From: Echinarachnius parma
Lineage: Eukaryota; Echinodermata; Echinoidea; Clypeasteroida; Echinarachniidae
Assembly (NCBI GenBank): GCA_037951105.1
Contig: JBAMJV010008075.1
Coordinates: 1 to 64,000, forward strand
Length of the DNA stretch: 64,000 nt
Direction: 5' to 3'
Positions 22,707-33,800 of the stretch are shown here, piece after piece. The notes under the pieces were generated by a model. The model was not told the origin of the DNA, made no database searches, and was given only the letters and a program-made list of their open reading frames with translations. The first letter of the stretch is position 1, and each line of letters opens with the position of its first letter. A program made the translations under genes and the position numbers.

Positions 22707-25700
22707 ATGCCAAACAATATAGATCCCCAGCACAGTGTAAATGGGGTAGATGTCAATAGGTTCTCTGAATATTTGTCCTTTGATTTAAATGAAAATAATT
22801 GTGATGTTGATAAATCGTTGTACTTGCCAGAAGAATTGAATAATTCTATGAAACAATTAGATTTAAATGGTAATGATGTGAATAAATTATTCTCATGTGT
22901 ACACATGAATTGTAGGAGCATTGGAAAAAATATTGATTCAATTAATTCACTTTTAGATGTTTTAAATGTTAAATTTAGTGCAATAGGCGTCACTGAGACA
23001 TGGTTAAGACCCAATGATTCTCTGTGCAATATTGATGGATATAATTTTAAAGGTAATTGTCGTGAAGGAAAGCGAGGAGGTGGAGTTGGAATATTTATAC
23101 GTAATAATTTTGACTTTGTACATAGAGTAGATTTGGATGTAAATAATGATTTAATTGAAAGTATTTTTGTAGAAATTAATAATAATCATAAAAATATCAT
23201 TATTGGTGCAATATACAGGCCACCTGGGTGTTCTGTTCAGTCTTTTATTGAATCATTATATTTAATTTTACAAACTGTAACTACTGAAAATAAAGATCTA
23301 TTTTTGATGGGGGATTATAATATAGACTTGTTAAAAGCTTTTACATGCACATTTGTGAACGATTTTTTAGATATATTTATGGTAAATTGTATGTATCCTT
23401 TAATTCATTTCCCTACTCGCATTACAGAAAATACATGCTCTTTACTTGATAATATTTTTACTAATAATTTAGACAATATGTTAACAGGTGTCTTGGCTGC
23501 AGATGTAAGTGATCACTTACCTATTTTTTGTATTTGTTATAGATATTGTAATGACCAAAATAATAATCCAGAATGTACTTTTGAAAAGCGCGATTATAGT
23601 GAAACAAATATTATAAAGTTTATAAATAAAATACAACACATTATATGGGTAATAAATGAAGACCCCAATCACAGCTATGATTGTTTTTTACATCAATTTT
23701 TAAAATGTCATAATGATTCTTTTCCTGTCAAATTGGTGAAAAATAAAAATAAATGTAAAAATAAACCCTGGTATACAAATACTCTACGTAAAATGTGCAA
23801 TAAAAAATGGTTGTTGTATAGAAAATATTTAAAGAATCGGTCAGAGTATAGACATGATGTATATAAAAGGTATAGAAATTTAGTTGATAAAGAATTGAAA
23901 AAAGCTAAACATACGTATTTGAAAAGAAAATTTGATAGTGCCATGGGTGACATGAAACGTACTTGGAATATATTACAGGATCTATTGGGTACTCAAAAGA
24001 AAGGTAAAAAAAATATTAAAGAAATACTGTATGAGGGAAACATTGTTCAAGATAAAAATGTGATTGCTCAAATTTGTAATGATTACTTTGTAAGTATTGG
24101 TTGCAAATTACAGGATGATGTTCCGTGTTCAAATGTCCATTATATGACCTTTTAAAAAAATAATGAGAAAACTGCATTTTTTACTCCGGTGACACCCAAA
24201 GAAGTAATTGAAATTGTTTGTGATTTAAAAAGTAAATCTAGCTCTGGTTTTGATAATGTAGACATTTCTATTGTAAAGCGCGTTATTCATATTATTTGCG
24301 AGCCACTTTGTAAAATATTTAACTTATCTTTAGAAAAGGGTATATTTCCAGACAAAATGAAAGTGGCCAAAGTGATACCAGTTTTTAAGGGTGGAATGGA
24401 TAACGACGTTAGTAATTATAGACCCATATCAGTACTTCCTGTGTTTTCAAAAATTTTAGAAAAAGCATTTTATAATAGACTTTTATGTTTTTTGAATGAG
24501 TGCAATATTATATCAGATAATCAGTATGGCTTTAGGCCAGGACATTCCACTTCTTCAGCTTTATCTGAATTTATTTTTAAAGTTACTAATTGTTTTGATA
24601 AAAAAGAAGTTATGTTGGGATTATTTCTTGATCTCAGCAAGGCATTTGACACTTTGGATCACACAATTTTATTAAATAAACTTAAACATTATGGAATTAG
24701 GGGTGTTTTGCTGGATTGGTGTCAAAGTTATTTATCTGAGCGCAAACAATATGTTTTGGTTGGAAAATGTGAATCTCAAATGCAGGCTTTTAGTTGTGGA
24801 GTGCCCCAAGGCTCAATTTTAGGCCCTTTGCTTTTTTTAAATATATATGAACGATATTTACAATGTCTCTGATGATCTTCATTTTATTCAATTTGCAGAT
24901 GACACCAGTGTGTTCATGTCCGGTAAAGATCCTTGTACACTATATAATAAATTTAATTTTGAATTAGTAAATCTTTCTCAGTGGTTATTTGCTAACAAAT
25001 TAGTTTTAAATGTTAAGAAGATAAATTATATGATATTCACAAAGAGACATATAAATATAGATTGTGAAGTCAAATTGGGAAATGAAAGTATTAAATGTGT
25101 TTCATCTCTCAAATTTTTAGGGGTTATTATTGACAATAAATTATCGTGGCATGAACACATTGGTGTCGTCTGTAATAAGGTTTCTAAAGGTGTTGGAATA
25201 TTATATAGATTACGCCAATTACCTCATTATATATTACAAACTCTGTACAGTGCAATAATTCTTCCATACTTAAATTATTGCAATATAGCGTGGTGCAATG
25301 CTTCTGATACTTATGTAAATAGATTATTTTTATTGCAAAAGAAAGCCGTCCGGACAATGTCCAGCTCTGCTTATCTTGCCCACACAAAGCCTCTCTTTGC
25401 CAAAATGAAGATTTTAAATGTATTTGATTTGAATAATTATAATATTGCAATATTTATGTATTTATGTTCTAAAGACAAATTGCCTCGTTTAATATCTTCT
25501 TATTTCTATTTGAATCAAGATGTTCATGAATATAATACAAGGTCATCAACAAATTATCATCTTCCTCTGGTGAAATCCAATGTTTCAAAAGATTCCCTTT
25601 TCTATAAGGGACCAATTATTTGGAATCACATTGAAAATGAAATTAGAAACAGCCCCTCTGTGAACTCCTTTAAACGTAAATATAAATTAGTGCTTTTGGC

Positions 25701-25719
25701 AAATGCCGCTAACCAGTGA
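22707..25719 (+). pseudogene. LINE ORF2: APE endonuclease and reverse transcriptase
   Basis: Starts MPNNIDPQHSV. Endonuclease (about residues 65-285): HMNCRSIGKNID, GVTETWL, GGGVGIFI, IGAIYRPPG, MGDYNIDLL and DVSDHLPIFCI, including the catalytic ETW, GDYN and SDH segments. A TAA at 24153-24155 interrupts the frame before the RT; the same frame resumes (24189 on). RT: NYRPISVLPVFSKILE, YGFRPGHSTSSA, FLDLSKAFDTLDH, GVPQGSILGPLLF, and after a one-base shift near 24840, FIQFADDTSVFM with the FADD site. The C-terminal end is INSFKRKYK-like. The element makes cDNA by target-primed reverse transcription when intact; this copy cannot without repair. Confidence 0.9.
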
Positions 25720-25747
25720 ATATTAGTACGGTAACCTGGCATATATG

Positions 25748-25750
25748 TAT

Positions 25751-25783
<33 letters not shown>

Positions 25784-25825
25784 AGTGTGTGTGTGTGTGT
25801 GTGTGTGCGTCTGTCTGTGTGTGTT
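25748..25825. repeat. (GT)n microsatellite
   Basis: About 65 bases of TG repeats with a few interruptions in the 3' UTR of the plus-strand LINE. Confidence 0.95.
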
Positions 25826-26080
25826 TCTCTTTACTTTATGTGTCTACTCGAAACAGTATTCATTTTTGAATTTACATTGTAACTGATTAATTTGCATGTT
25901 TCTCTCGGGGGACAACCTCGATAAGCTTATTGTTTGCTTTTGTTGTCCCCACCACATAATTTACTATTATTTAGTTTGATGTATAACAAACTACCTGTAT
26001 TTTACTGTGAATGTACACATGAATTGTATTTTAAATTGTGGAAATAAAATGAACTGAACTGAACTGAACTGAACTAATTA

Positions 26081-26615
26081 CATCATGAACAATGAAATCC
26101 AAATTATTTAATACATAAAAAGCAACACCGCCTCCTGTTCTATTTTGTCTATTATTTACGACTAAATTATATCCACTTAAAGCCAAAGAATGTTTAGAAT
26201 TTGGGGATAGCCAAGTCTCTGTGAGGCCTATTACTGAGAAAGACTGATTAGACGAGTTAATTAAAAGCTGTTGTAATTCATCAAAATGTTTATTTAAACT
26301 TCTTATATTCAAGTGTATTAATGAGAAAGTGTGAGTTGCAAAGTCCTTTACAATGTTTTTTAGTTGGTTTTCTGTTATGTACTCGGACGAAGGAGTTCGA
26401 GCTAAATCATTATCGAATTCATACTCTAACTCTTCGGAAGATGCATTCAAATTGTTAGCAACAAAGTTATCATACGTAGTTGAAGGTGTTGACATATCTG
26501 GTGCCAAAGCTGTAGAAGAAGGTCTAAATAAATCGAAAAAATCATCATCCGGCATGGCGTTAAAAGCCGCATCTGTCAGACTAGACATGGGAAATGAAAA
26601 CAAGTGTGAACGTTA
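26081..26615 (-). pseudogene. CR1/L2-like LINE ORF2, 5' part (interrupted host copy)
   Basis: The open frame 26603-26031 on the minus strand begins MFSFPMSSLTDAAFNAMPDD, followed by the endonuclease start FSLIHLNIRSLNKHFDELQQ, SVIGLTETWL, TGGGVAFYVL and NNLDFIVHDV, where it meets the nested LINE. The continuation ESLFIEI is at about 20990 on the other side. This is the N terminus of the same ORF2 as 17688-20987. Confidence 0.87.
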
Positions 26616-26619
26616 ATAA

Positions 26620-27770
26620 TGATATTTGGAATTAAATAATTGAGAGCGGTAGCGGTGGCAATACAGAGTATAATCCCGGTGGGGAACATGTTGGGAGCAG
26701 CAAAACAGTACAAGTACAAGTACGAGCAAAAAAGACACACAGAGAGAGCACAAATGACATGAAAAAATGCATAGGAACTTATACCTAAAGAGTAGCAAAG
26801 GGTGAGCACGAGTATTGGATAAACAGAAACAGAAGTGAAAGGAAATAGAACGACGCGCACACACAGACTCGACATTAACATAACAAAGTTCTTCGTAGGC
26901 TTCAATGAGCAACCGCAGGTCAAACAACACAAGCCACTTGACATTCAAGAGACTGCGCCACCTGCGAGTTCCCAATAAACAGGTTGAATAAGGAGATTTA
27001 TTAATAATAAAAACGGGATATACGATAATAAACCAAACATATTAATTAAGAATATGGATGACGAATATAATTTGTTGAGTTTTTTCCTCTTTTCTTTTTT
27101 TTTAATACCTAGTGCTTAAGAGATATCAAGCAAATAACTGATATGGAGATTTTTTGAGTAAACTTTCAAAAGTCAGTCAAGTTTCAAATGTACATAAGAA
27201 TAACATTTAGACCTAATCAAAGGAAAAAGAAGAAAAAGAAAAAACCAACAGTAATAAATAAACAAGTAAATACGTATATACGATTAACCAAAAGCTTTTG
27301 AAATGCAGTATCAAGCATTACTTAGCATCTATAAATTAAGAGTATTATCAAAAACAATTATTAAAAGATGCATACAAAATTATATAATGCCATGAATATA
27401 ATTCAATGGCCACTAGAAAATTGAACACTCCTAACACTCTCCATAAAAAGAAGGAGAAAGAAAACAATATATATATATATATATATATTGTATTATAATT
27501 TTTTTATTTTATGGAGAGTCCCAAGAATACTCAACCCTACAACAGCCATCGAACTGCATTCATGGCAACACATCAATACTACCCAGTTCGTCCCGTGATG
27601 CAGGGTAATCAACGTTCATGCATGAACGATACAGGGAAACGCGTGAAGAGCGAAAACCCATAAAAAATTAACACAAAAACAGCTGTTCGACTACTAAGTA
27701 TTGAGACAAGTTTTCAATAAATGTGCAAGTAATTAAATAAAAAAAATAAAAAATAAATAAATAAATAAAT
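26620..27770. other. Gene-free AT-rich interval
   Basis: No recognisable gene. It lies upstream (minus-strand sense) of the interrupted LINE ORF2 and could be its leader. (TA)n occurs near 27468-27488. Confidence 0.5.
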
Positions 27771-27778
27771 TAAAAAAA

Positions 27779-28785
27779 ACGGTTATAAGGAGTTACAAAA
27801 TATAGGGCACAATTTATATATGATTCAAAATAATCAGTGTTCATGCATGACAAACAAAACTTTTGCTGCAGGGAACCGCATGGAATGCGGAACCGATCAA
27901 AAAATAAACAATTAAACAGTCACCACGGTAAGCATGTATGTATAATCTACTGCGGAGACATTGCTGAATTTTTTGTTAAATTTACAACAAGTAAGTATAA
28001 AAATATATATATATTGGTAATGATAAAATAAAGATCTGAATAAGTACGTGCAGTAGAGCAAAAACAATATAATTGTTTTTTTTAATTGTTTTTTAATAAA
28101 TAATTAAAGCAATACCAAAAAAAGAGACTCTAAAAAGTTGATGCAAAAAATGGCCTTTAGAAAATTTGCATATTAAGGGCTCTCAGTGTAGGAGATTACC
28201 CAACAGCACTAAATAAAAACGTATTATTATTATTATTTTGTTTAAATTTATTTATTTCTCCCTCCCTATTATCTAAACGATAAAAAGAAGAAAAAACAAA
28301 CAAAACAAACAAACAAAAACGGTTATGAAAAGAGACAAAATGTAAGGCACAATTTATGATTCAAAGTAATCAGTGTTCATGTATGAACAACAAAACTTTT
28401 GTTGCAGGTATCCGCATGGAGTGCGGAACCTGAAAAAAATAAACAATTGAACAGTCAACACCGTGAGCATATAATCTGCTGCTGTGACATTAAACAGTAT
28501 ACAAAAAATATATATATTAGTAATAATTATAGAATAGAGAGCTGGATAAATCCGTGCAGTGGAGAAAAAACAATATAATTGTTAATGCAATACCGAGAAT
28601 CCCCAGGCCTCCATTCTAAAAAAGATGATGCAAAAACAAATAAAAAGGAACACAAAAAAGAACAAAAACAATAACAATAAATAGCCTTGCTTATACAATT
28701 CAATGGCCCTTATACAAATTTGCATATTACTGGCCCTCAGTGTAAGAGATTACATAACATCATAGGATGTTATTATTTTTTTTTA
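27779..28785. repeat. Tandem duplication, two units of about 470-540 bases
   Basis: 27779-28245 and 28317-28785 are diverged direct copies. They share ACGGTTAT, GGCACAATTTAT, AATCAGTGTTCATG, CAAAACTTTTG, CGCATGGA-TGCGGAACC, ATAAACAATT and, near the end, CTCAGTGTA-GAGATTAC in the same order. A weaker third match may lie around 27590-27650. Noncoding. Position between LINE ORF1 (29914-31148) and ORF2 (26603) hints at LINE leader repeats, which is unproven. Confidence 0.7.
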
Positions 28786-28789
28786 AATT

Positions 28790-29110
28790 TATTATTATTA
28801 TCATTTATTTATTTTTTAAACTAAAAGTAAAGAGTATCATTCCGAGATGGGTAATGTAATATTTTCATGTATTGTCATCTGGAAGCAAACTATGATTACA
28901 TAGCATCCAAACTATACATATATAGGGTAACTAGTATCCATGTGCTAAATAATTGTGAATAATCTTGGGAGGCTAGAAGCCCATTCATGGTTGAAATTTA
29001 AATCATGTAATTGTACAAGACAAAATAAGCAAAATATACAATTAAAGTAATGACCGACCTTGATCATACATGGTCAAGGACAAGGTTACACTTTAATAGT
29101 AATCGAAACG
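28790..29110. other. Gene-free interval
   Basis: AT-rich DNA without recognisable genes; joins the tandem repeat to the duplicated segment carrying the TTAA MITE. Confidence 0.5.
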
Positions 29111-29114
29111 ACAT

Positions 29115-29950
29115 ATTAAAGAGTGGTTATAACTGGGGCAATTAAAACTTAAAGAGGTATCCAATTTAATTAGTTTACAGATAATATCTTGTTAAAGGGA
29201 AAGTTGAGTTTTGGTAGAGAGGGCGCTAGACTACTTAATTGGTTTGTGAGGTAATGAAAAACTGAGTGTAAAATTTGAAAGAGCATAATATTTAAACAAT
29301 AAAATCATCTTTGTTTGATCAAAATCGGTTCAGAAACGGCTGAAATATCCATAAATATAACAATTTGTAATAAACCCGGGGCCCCGGGTTTATTAGAGAA
29401 TTTTGAACCAGCCGTTAAAAATTCAAAAAAATGCTTCCTCTTTTCAAAAAGTTACAAAATAGGTATTTAAATAGTTGTTGGTTATTTCTCTATCTAATCA
29501 CTATTTCAACAAAGCATCACATGCACAATATTTTATTCAAAATGGTTAAAACCGATGAGTGTTTAGAGAGCGCCCTCTTACGTTTTAACGGCTCTTTTTG
29601 AATGATAACATGATCTTTACTACGTCATTTGTAATTTTGTGTTCCTTTCTAGTTATAAGTATTAGTTTGTAATGTAATGATGCAGGCTTTGGTTACTAAA
29701 ATTCAGTTTCACTAAAACTGTACTCTCATTACCAGAACTCAACTATCCCTTTAAGCAAGAAATTGAAGAAAAGATAATTACTCGTTCCATGTGGTCCAAC
29801 TGGATGGTGGCATATTAAAGAGAGGTTATACTGGGGCAATTAAAACTTAAAGAGGTATCCAATTTAATTAGTTTAAAGATAATATCTTGTTAAGCAAGAA
29901 ATTGAAACGATAGTTACTCATTCCATGAGGTCCAACTGGATGGTGGCGCT
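29115..29950. repeat. Tandem duplication of about 140 bases; first copy split by a MITE
   Basis: Copy 1 is 29115-29195 plus 29751-29813; copy 2 is 29814-29950. They share GGGGCAATTAAAACTTAAAG, GGTATCCAATTTAATTAGTT, GATAATATCTTGTTAAGCAA and GTCCAACTGGATGGTGG. In copy 2 the stretch TCTTGTTAAGCAAG is continuous (TTAA at 29890-29893), giving the empty target of the MITE. Confidence 0.88.
29196..29750. mobile_element. T2/Kolobok-like TTAA MITE, copy 1
   Basis: 555 bases flanked by TTAA (29192-29195, 29751-29754). TIRs: left AGGGAAAGTTGAGTTTTGGT, right inverse AGGGATAGTTGAGTTCTGGT. TTAAAGGRR-type ends are described for T2 MITEs of the Kolobok superfamily. The interior has a 26-base perfect palindrome centred on GGGGCCCC at 29369-29394 and the conserved GAGGGCGC / GCGCCCTC subterminal motifs. 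Other copies: 54101-54634 (full) and about 52349-52490 (truncated). Confidence 0.88.
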
Positions 29951-31148
29951 CCGTTGCTTGTAGGTTGACGCGTTTGGAGATAAATTTTAGTTCCATTCAT
30001 CCTGATTCGAGTGGAGACTTTTTTTTCTTGACGAAGTTTGTAGGCGAGAGCTGCAAGTCTGCCTCGTTCTCTCTTCATCGATGGCGGGATGTCACTCCTG
30101 ACTGTAACGCGCGCGAAGCTGGGGTCCGCTGGACGATCACCAGATTGCTGTGCGTCGGGAGGTGGGCGTGGTCCAGGCTGATCGGCGGGTGGTGTCCTTT
30201 GATTCGGGTGTTGTCGCTGAGGTCGGGGTCGGGGCTGCTCGTAGGCTTGGATGAGCCGATCTCGATCGGCCATTCTGCCGAATCTCAAAATGATCGGGCG
30301 AGGGCTGGATGGCTTGGGACCGCGTTGTGGGTGTGGAAGTCGGTGGGCGTTAACGATTGGTATTGTTGCTGCATCCTCAGGGGTGATGAGTAGAAAGTGG
30401 CAGAAAACGTTGCGTACCACTCTATAAATGTTCTCTTCTCTGCTCTCACTGACTCCATAAATCAATAAATTCTGCTTTCTCTGATGCAGTTCAAGAAGTA
30501 GCATTTTTTCTTCCAATTCACGATTTTTTTTCTGGCAAATGTGTCCTCCATTTTGGGTAAGGTTTCCTTCTCAATCGCCATAATTTTATCTCCGTTAAAA
30601 GTAACACTGGTTTCAAGTTCTTCCATGTTACGCTTGGTTTCCAATAAGGCGTGTTTAAACGAATTCATTTCCGCTTTGACAACATCAAATTTAGAATTTA
30701 TGTCCTGTGATAAGTTTTGAAACATGGCCCTCATTTCCTCCATGATGGCTGGTAGAGAATCGCTCTGAACATTAGGGCTGGCGCTATTACCGAGGGGCTG
30801 TGAAGCCACACGATCAAGAGGGCAATTGGCGGGCTGCAGGGTCACATGAGATTCGGAGCTAGTACAGGCGAGTATGGCTGTCACGTGATCCCCCGGGCTA
30901 TCTTCGCGCCCTGCTGTCACGTGATCCTCCGGGTTTAGAAGGGGCTGAGACGTTACGTAATTCTCACTGGATGTAACCGGGCTCGGCCGGGGGATGAGAC
31001 GGGTGGGTTGGGTATAGTCAGTGCTCGCCCTCCGTGACAAAGATTTATCAGATTGTGAGGCCATTTTTGTCGAATTACTCACTTTTTGGGATGAAGAAAC
31101 AGACGTAGATGAGCGAAGGTTATAAACTTTCTTCCCAGCAACAGACAT
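29914..31148 (-). pseudogene. LINE ORF1 protein, minus strand, one frameshift
   Basis: The first frame (31148-30462) begins MSVAGKKVYNLRSSTSVSSS, is Ser/Pro-rich with repeated HVT segments, then has a coiled coil SQDINSKFDVVKAEMN and ETLPKMEDTFARKK. After a one-base shift near 30510-30530 the second frame (30516-29914) gives QRKQNLLIYGVSE, IPIVNAHRLP, RPIILRFGRMADRDRLIQAY and KKVSTRIRMNGTKIYLQTRQ, the RRM-like and C-terminal domains of ORF1 proteins of invertebrate LINEs. It may be the ORF1 of the interrupted minus-strand LINE whose ORF2 starts at 26603, but 3.3 kb of noncoding sequence separates them, so this is uncertain. Confidence 0.8.
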
Positions 31149-31249
31149 GGTTGTTCACATAGTAAAGCGTTGATTTTTTTGAGTGTATATCTCACATTTT
31201 CTTTAGGGAACTCGCATACACGTCCGTTCGCTACGCTGTCTAATTAACG

Positions 31250-31616
31250 CTCACTGTTAGAATCAGATGAATCTGAGTGTGGATCCTCCATAATTATAAA
31301 CTCAAACAAATGTATATAGATATTGAAACAAATCTAAATAATATCTCTCTGTCAACGTGATTAGATGCGCTCAGCGTGTACGTCTATGACAATTCGAGTA
31401 TCGGGGATCCTGCGATTGTCTGCATGTGATGACGTCATTTTTCTTCTCCCGGACTCAATTTTTTTGGAGGGCATTATCAAAGTAAATTTTCAGGTCCTCA
31501 TATCATTTACAAATAATTTTCCAAATGCAAAACGGTTGTTTTATTCGAAATCTACATGAAAGTGGCTTTCTGAAGGGCTAAAATACCATTTTCAGCTGAT
31601 TTTCTTGTCACCATAG
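31250..31616 (+). mobile_element. Kolobok-like transposon 3' end
   Basis: Matches 54639-54990 in inverse orientation: TCTGAGTGTGGATC, AATATCTCTCTGTCAACGTGA, TGATGACGTCATTTTTCTTC, CCGGACTCAATTTTTTT and ACTTTT-like end GATTTTCTTGTCACC, finishing at TTAA (about 31617-31620). A short acidic reading ESDESECGSSII followed by a stop could be the C terminus of a transposon protein. Together with 14153-14660 (5' end with THAP) it gives the two ends of one family. Confidence 0.65.
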
Positions 31617-31620
31617 ATTT

Positions 31621-32138
31621 AAGGAGTCTCGACCATCATTACCGGTGGTCTCGGCCACGAAACTTGAGAAGAACCATGGTCTCGGCTACGAAAATGTTGA
31701 AAATTCTCGGTCTCGGCTTCAAAAATGTTCAACAAATATTCTAATAACAAGAGAAATAATGCAAATGGTATGGTTGTACATTTACTAAATGACATAACTG
31801 CCAAATTATTATCGCCTCAGAATCATGCACATACATATAATAAACATAATGATTGAAATGATTTGATAAGGGGTTTCGGCATTTTCGTCGACATTTGTAA
31901 ACCTTTTTGTGCATGTATGTCTAGTCTTAGTAACAAGCGCTTGCAATTTCGAAAATCTTGATTAAACACTCACGTCACGTTTTGGTAAACGCGACAATTC
32001 GTGTTTTACCGGCGTGGAAAACAACATATGGTAGGCCCTACACTTCGTAAATTAGAGTCACCTTTTTTACGAAATAGCGCAAAACGTGAACGTTATACGT
32101 GATACGTGAAACGTGACTGTTCGTTGCAAGCCGAGTAG
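31621..32138. other. Gene-free interval
   Basis: A GGTCTCGGC(T/C)ACGAAA-type repeat at 31640-31740 resembles the dispersed repeat at about 3.3 kb. 32080-32115 has short ACGTGA repeats. No gene recognised. Confidence 0.5.
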
Positions 32139-33800
32139 GACGGATTAGATATCACTCAGAAACAGGACGTTATTGAAATTGAATCATGTCTTATTTGTGC
32201 ATGCTTAGCGAAGCTCCTCCCTCCCCTAAATTATAGCCTGAGAGGTATTGAAATTTAAATAACTAGTTTCTGTTTCTAATTGCTCTATTCTCAGTATAGA
32301 TACCAGTTAGTGAAAAATATCCGCATACAAGTAAGCGTACAATAAACCAAAATGTGTTCAGATTCATGAGTGCATAGCAATACTTTCACATAGTACTGGA
32401 TAGAGCATGAATACCCGTGGTACAATGTCAGTTTAGTTAAGTTCTAACAACACATGGGCGATACAGCAATATTCTCGGTAGAGACTTTGTTTTTAATGTT
32501 GTTGTAATTAAAGTCATCATTACAAAAAAAATGGATCCAGCTGAAACAAAATTAGAATTTGCTATTTCTAATACCATTTTGTGCTTATTAAATTACTCCA
32601 GGGTTCTTTCAACATACCAGTGATAGCTGGTCGAAAAGTGCCATTGACGTGTCATCTGCCAAACAGTTCTGATGACGTGACTTGGAGCTATCCAGAGGAC
32701 GGCATTGACGTAATAATTGCAACCTGCAATCTTAACAAAGAAGCATGTAAAGGCCACTTTGAATATACTGATGACTATTCTGCTACAGCAAATTTTAGTG
32801 CATCTGTATTAGTGATCAATGTCAGTGAAAAAACCGCACAGCGAAAACACAAGTGTAAATTGGGAGACGATCAAGTGTTAGAGACTTTCAATTTGATTAC
32901 AAGAAACATCCATCTGCCACAATGCAATATTGAACCTGTGATGGAATCAGAAAACTACGACTTAACAAAGATTGAACTGCTCTGTGAATAAGAAGTTCCT
33001 GGAGGCATCAACTCGCGAATGGAGAAAAACGTTAACGAAATACACCATGTAACGAAAAAAGGCTTACATCCAAACCCTACAGAACTGCAATGCTTCTTGT
33101 CAGTTGTCATTTCACAACTCCATTGTAAGTCAGAATTGTTCTTTCCCATCCATGGTCGTAGCGACTTACGTAATACCTATTCAACTGGGGGGATGAATGA
33201 ATAGATAGTCCCCCTAGTTGAATGGGTATCAATGACGGACATGTCTACGCCCATGGAGTGGTGAATCAAATGTAATTGAATGGAGGCTCCTGGATCCACG
33301 TTCTGGCAATGTCGACATCCAAACCCGATCATGGATCCGAGATGGTGGGAGGTTGTTGTTGCTGGAAGACATCGGTAATTATGACATCGGAAGGGTAGTT
33401 GAGTGTCGAATTTACCCATCTGGTAACAATATATTGTCTAGCGTGAAGTCAATCGGTTGTGCCGAAATTAGAGGACACTTTCACAATATAGCTAGTTCTC
33501 CGAGCTCCTCCGTGTCAAGAGCAAAGTCTGAGGGCACTATTCCTGATGGCCTTGGGGTATTATTTATGAAGTCTTGATCATTGTCCCGAGACTTTGTTTC
33601 GCAGTAGCTACGTGTTTCGTGTTCTCTTGTGTTTACACAATATACACATATATAAAATAAAGCCCCCTCTTAAGGATTCGCCCCCGCCAATCAAATTGGG
33701 TAAAACTTGTGCTATTTCAAACAATAGTCAAACAATTTCTTTGAGAAATCAAGCTGGGCCAAAGGAATATGATCAGATAGCAATTGTTTAATGCCAGCAC
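32139..33800 (+). pseudogene. IgSF receptor pseudogene B (A/C mosaic)
   Basis: The 5' flank from 32139 and the start MDPAETKLEFAIS (32531) are nearly identical to receptor A (44133). A deletion and frameshift near 32600 break the signal peptide; the Ig V-like domain remains open (32581-32991) with VPLTCHLPNSSDDVTW and QRKHKCKLGDDQV, then a TAA replaces Ser in LLCES. The cysteine-rich middle is mostly deleted and a poly-C MITE sits at 33151-33255. The membrane-proximal Ig reading resumes out of frame (WRLLDPRSG-type at 33280). From about 33555 the sequence follows receptor C rather than A: VLIIVPRLCFAVATC, with the transmembrane Arg, then a stop a few codons later. The tail relic (ISEAN-type) continues after the LINE insertion at 36898-36950. 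Dead as a protein-coding gene. Confidence 0.88.
33151..33255. mobile_element. Poly-G/C hAT-type mini-MITE in pseudogene B, copy 2
   Basis: Ends CATGGTCGTAG and CTACGCCCATG, core CAACTGGGGGGATGAATGAA, TATCAATGACG. It replaces about 100 bases present in receptor A between CTTTCCCATCC and GAGTGGTGAA, so its insertion was accompanied or followed by deletion and no target duplication remains. Confidence 0.8.

Larger units (their letters stand above)
20988..26075 (+). mobile_element. Nearly full-length CR1/L2-like LINE inserted in another LINE
   Basis: A 5.1-kb non-LTR retrotransposon: 5' leader 20988-21599, ORF1 at 21600-22469, ORF2 at 22707-25719, 3' UTR with a GT microsatellite, and a (GAACT)5 tail at 26051-26075. 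The flanking AATTA at 20983-20987 and 26076-26080 is the likely target duplication. Removing it restores the minus-strand LINE reading (…FIVHDVI | ESLFIEI…). ORF2 needs only one stop and one frameshift repaired, and ORF1 one frameshift, so this was a late insertion. Confidence 0.88.

Noticed and set aside
29965-30393. A 142-codon plus-strand open frame
   Set aside because: It is the antisense shadow of the LINE ORF1 C-terminal half.
33353-33577. Open frame of 74 codons in the receptor B region as a functional short receptor
   Set aside because: It reads only part of the inner Ig domain in one frame and the TM in another; upstream stops and the MITE prevent a complete product.
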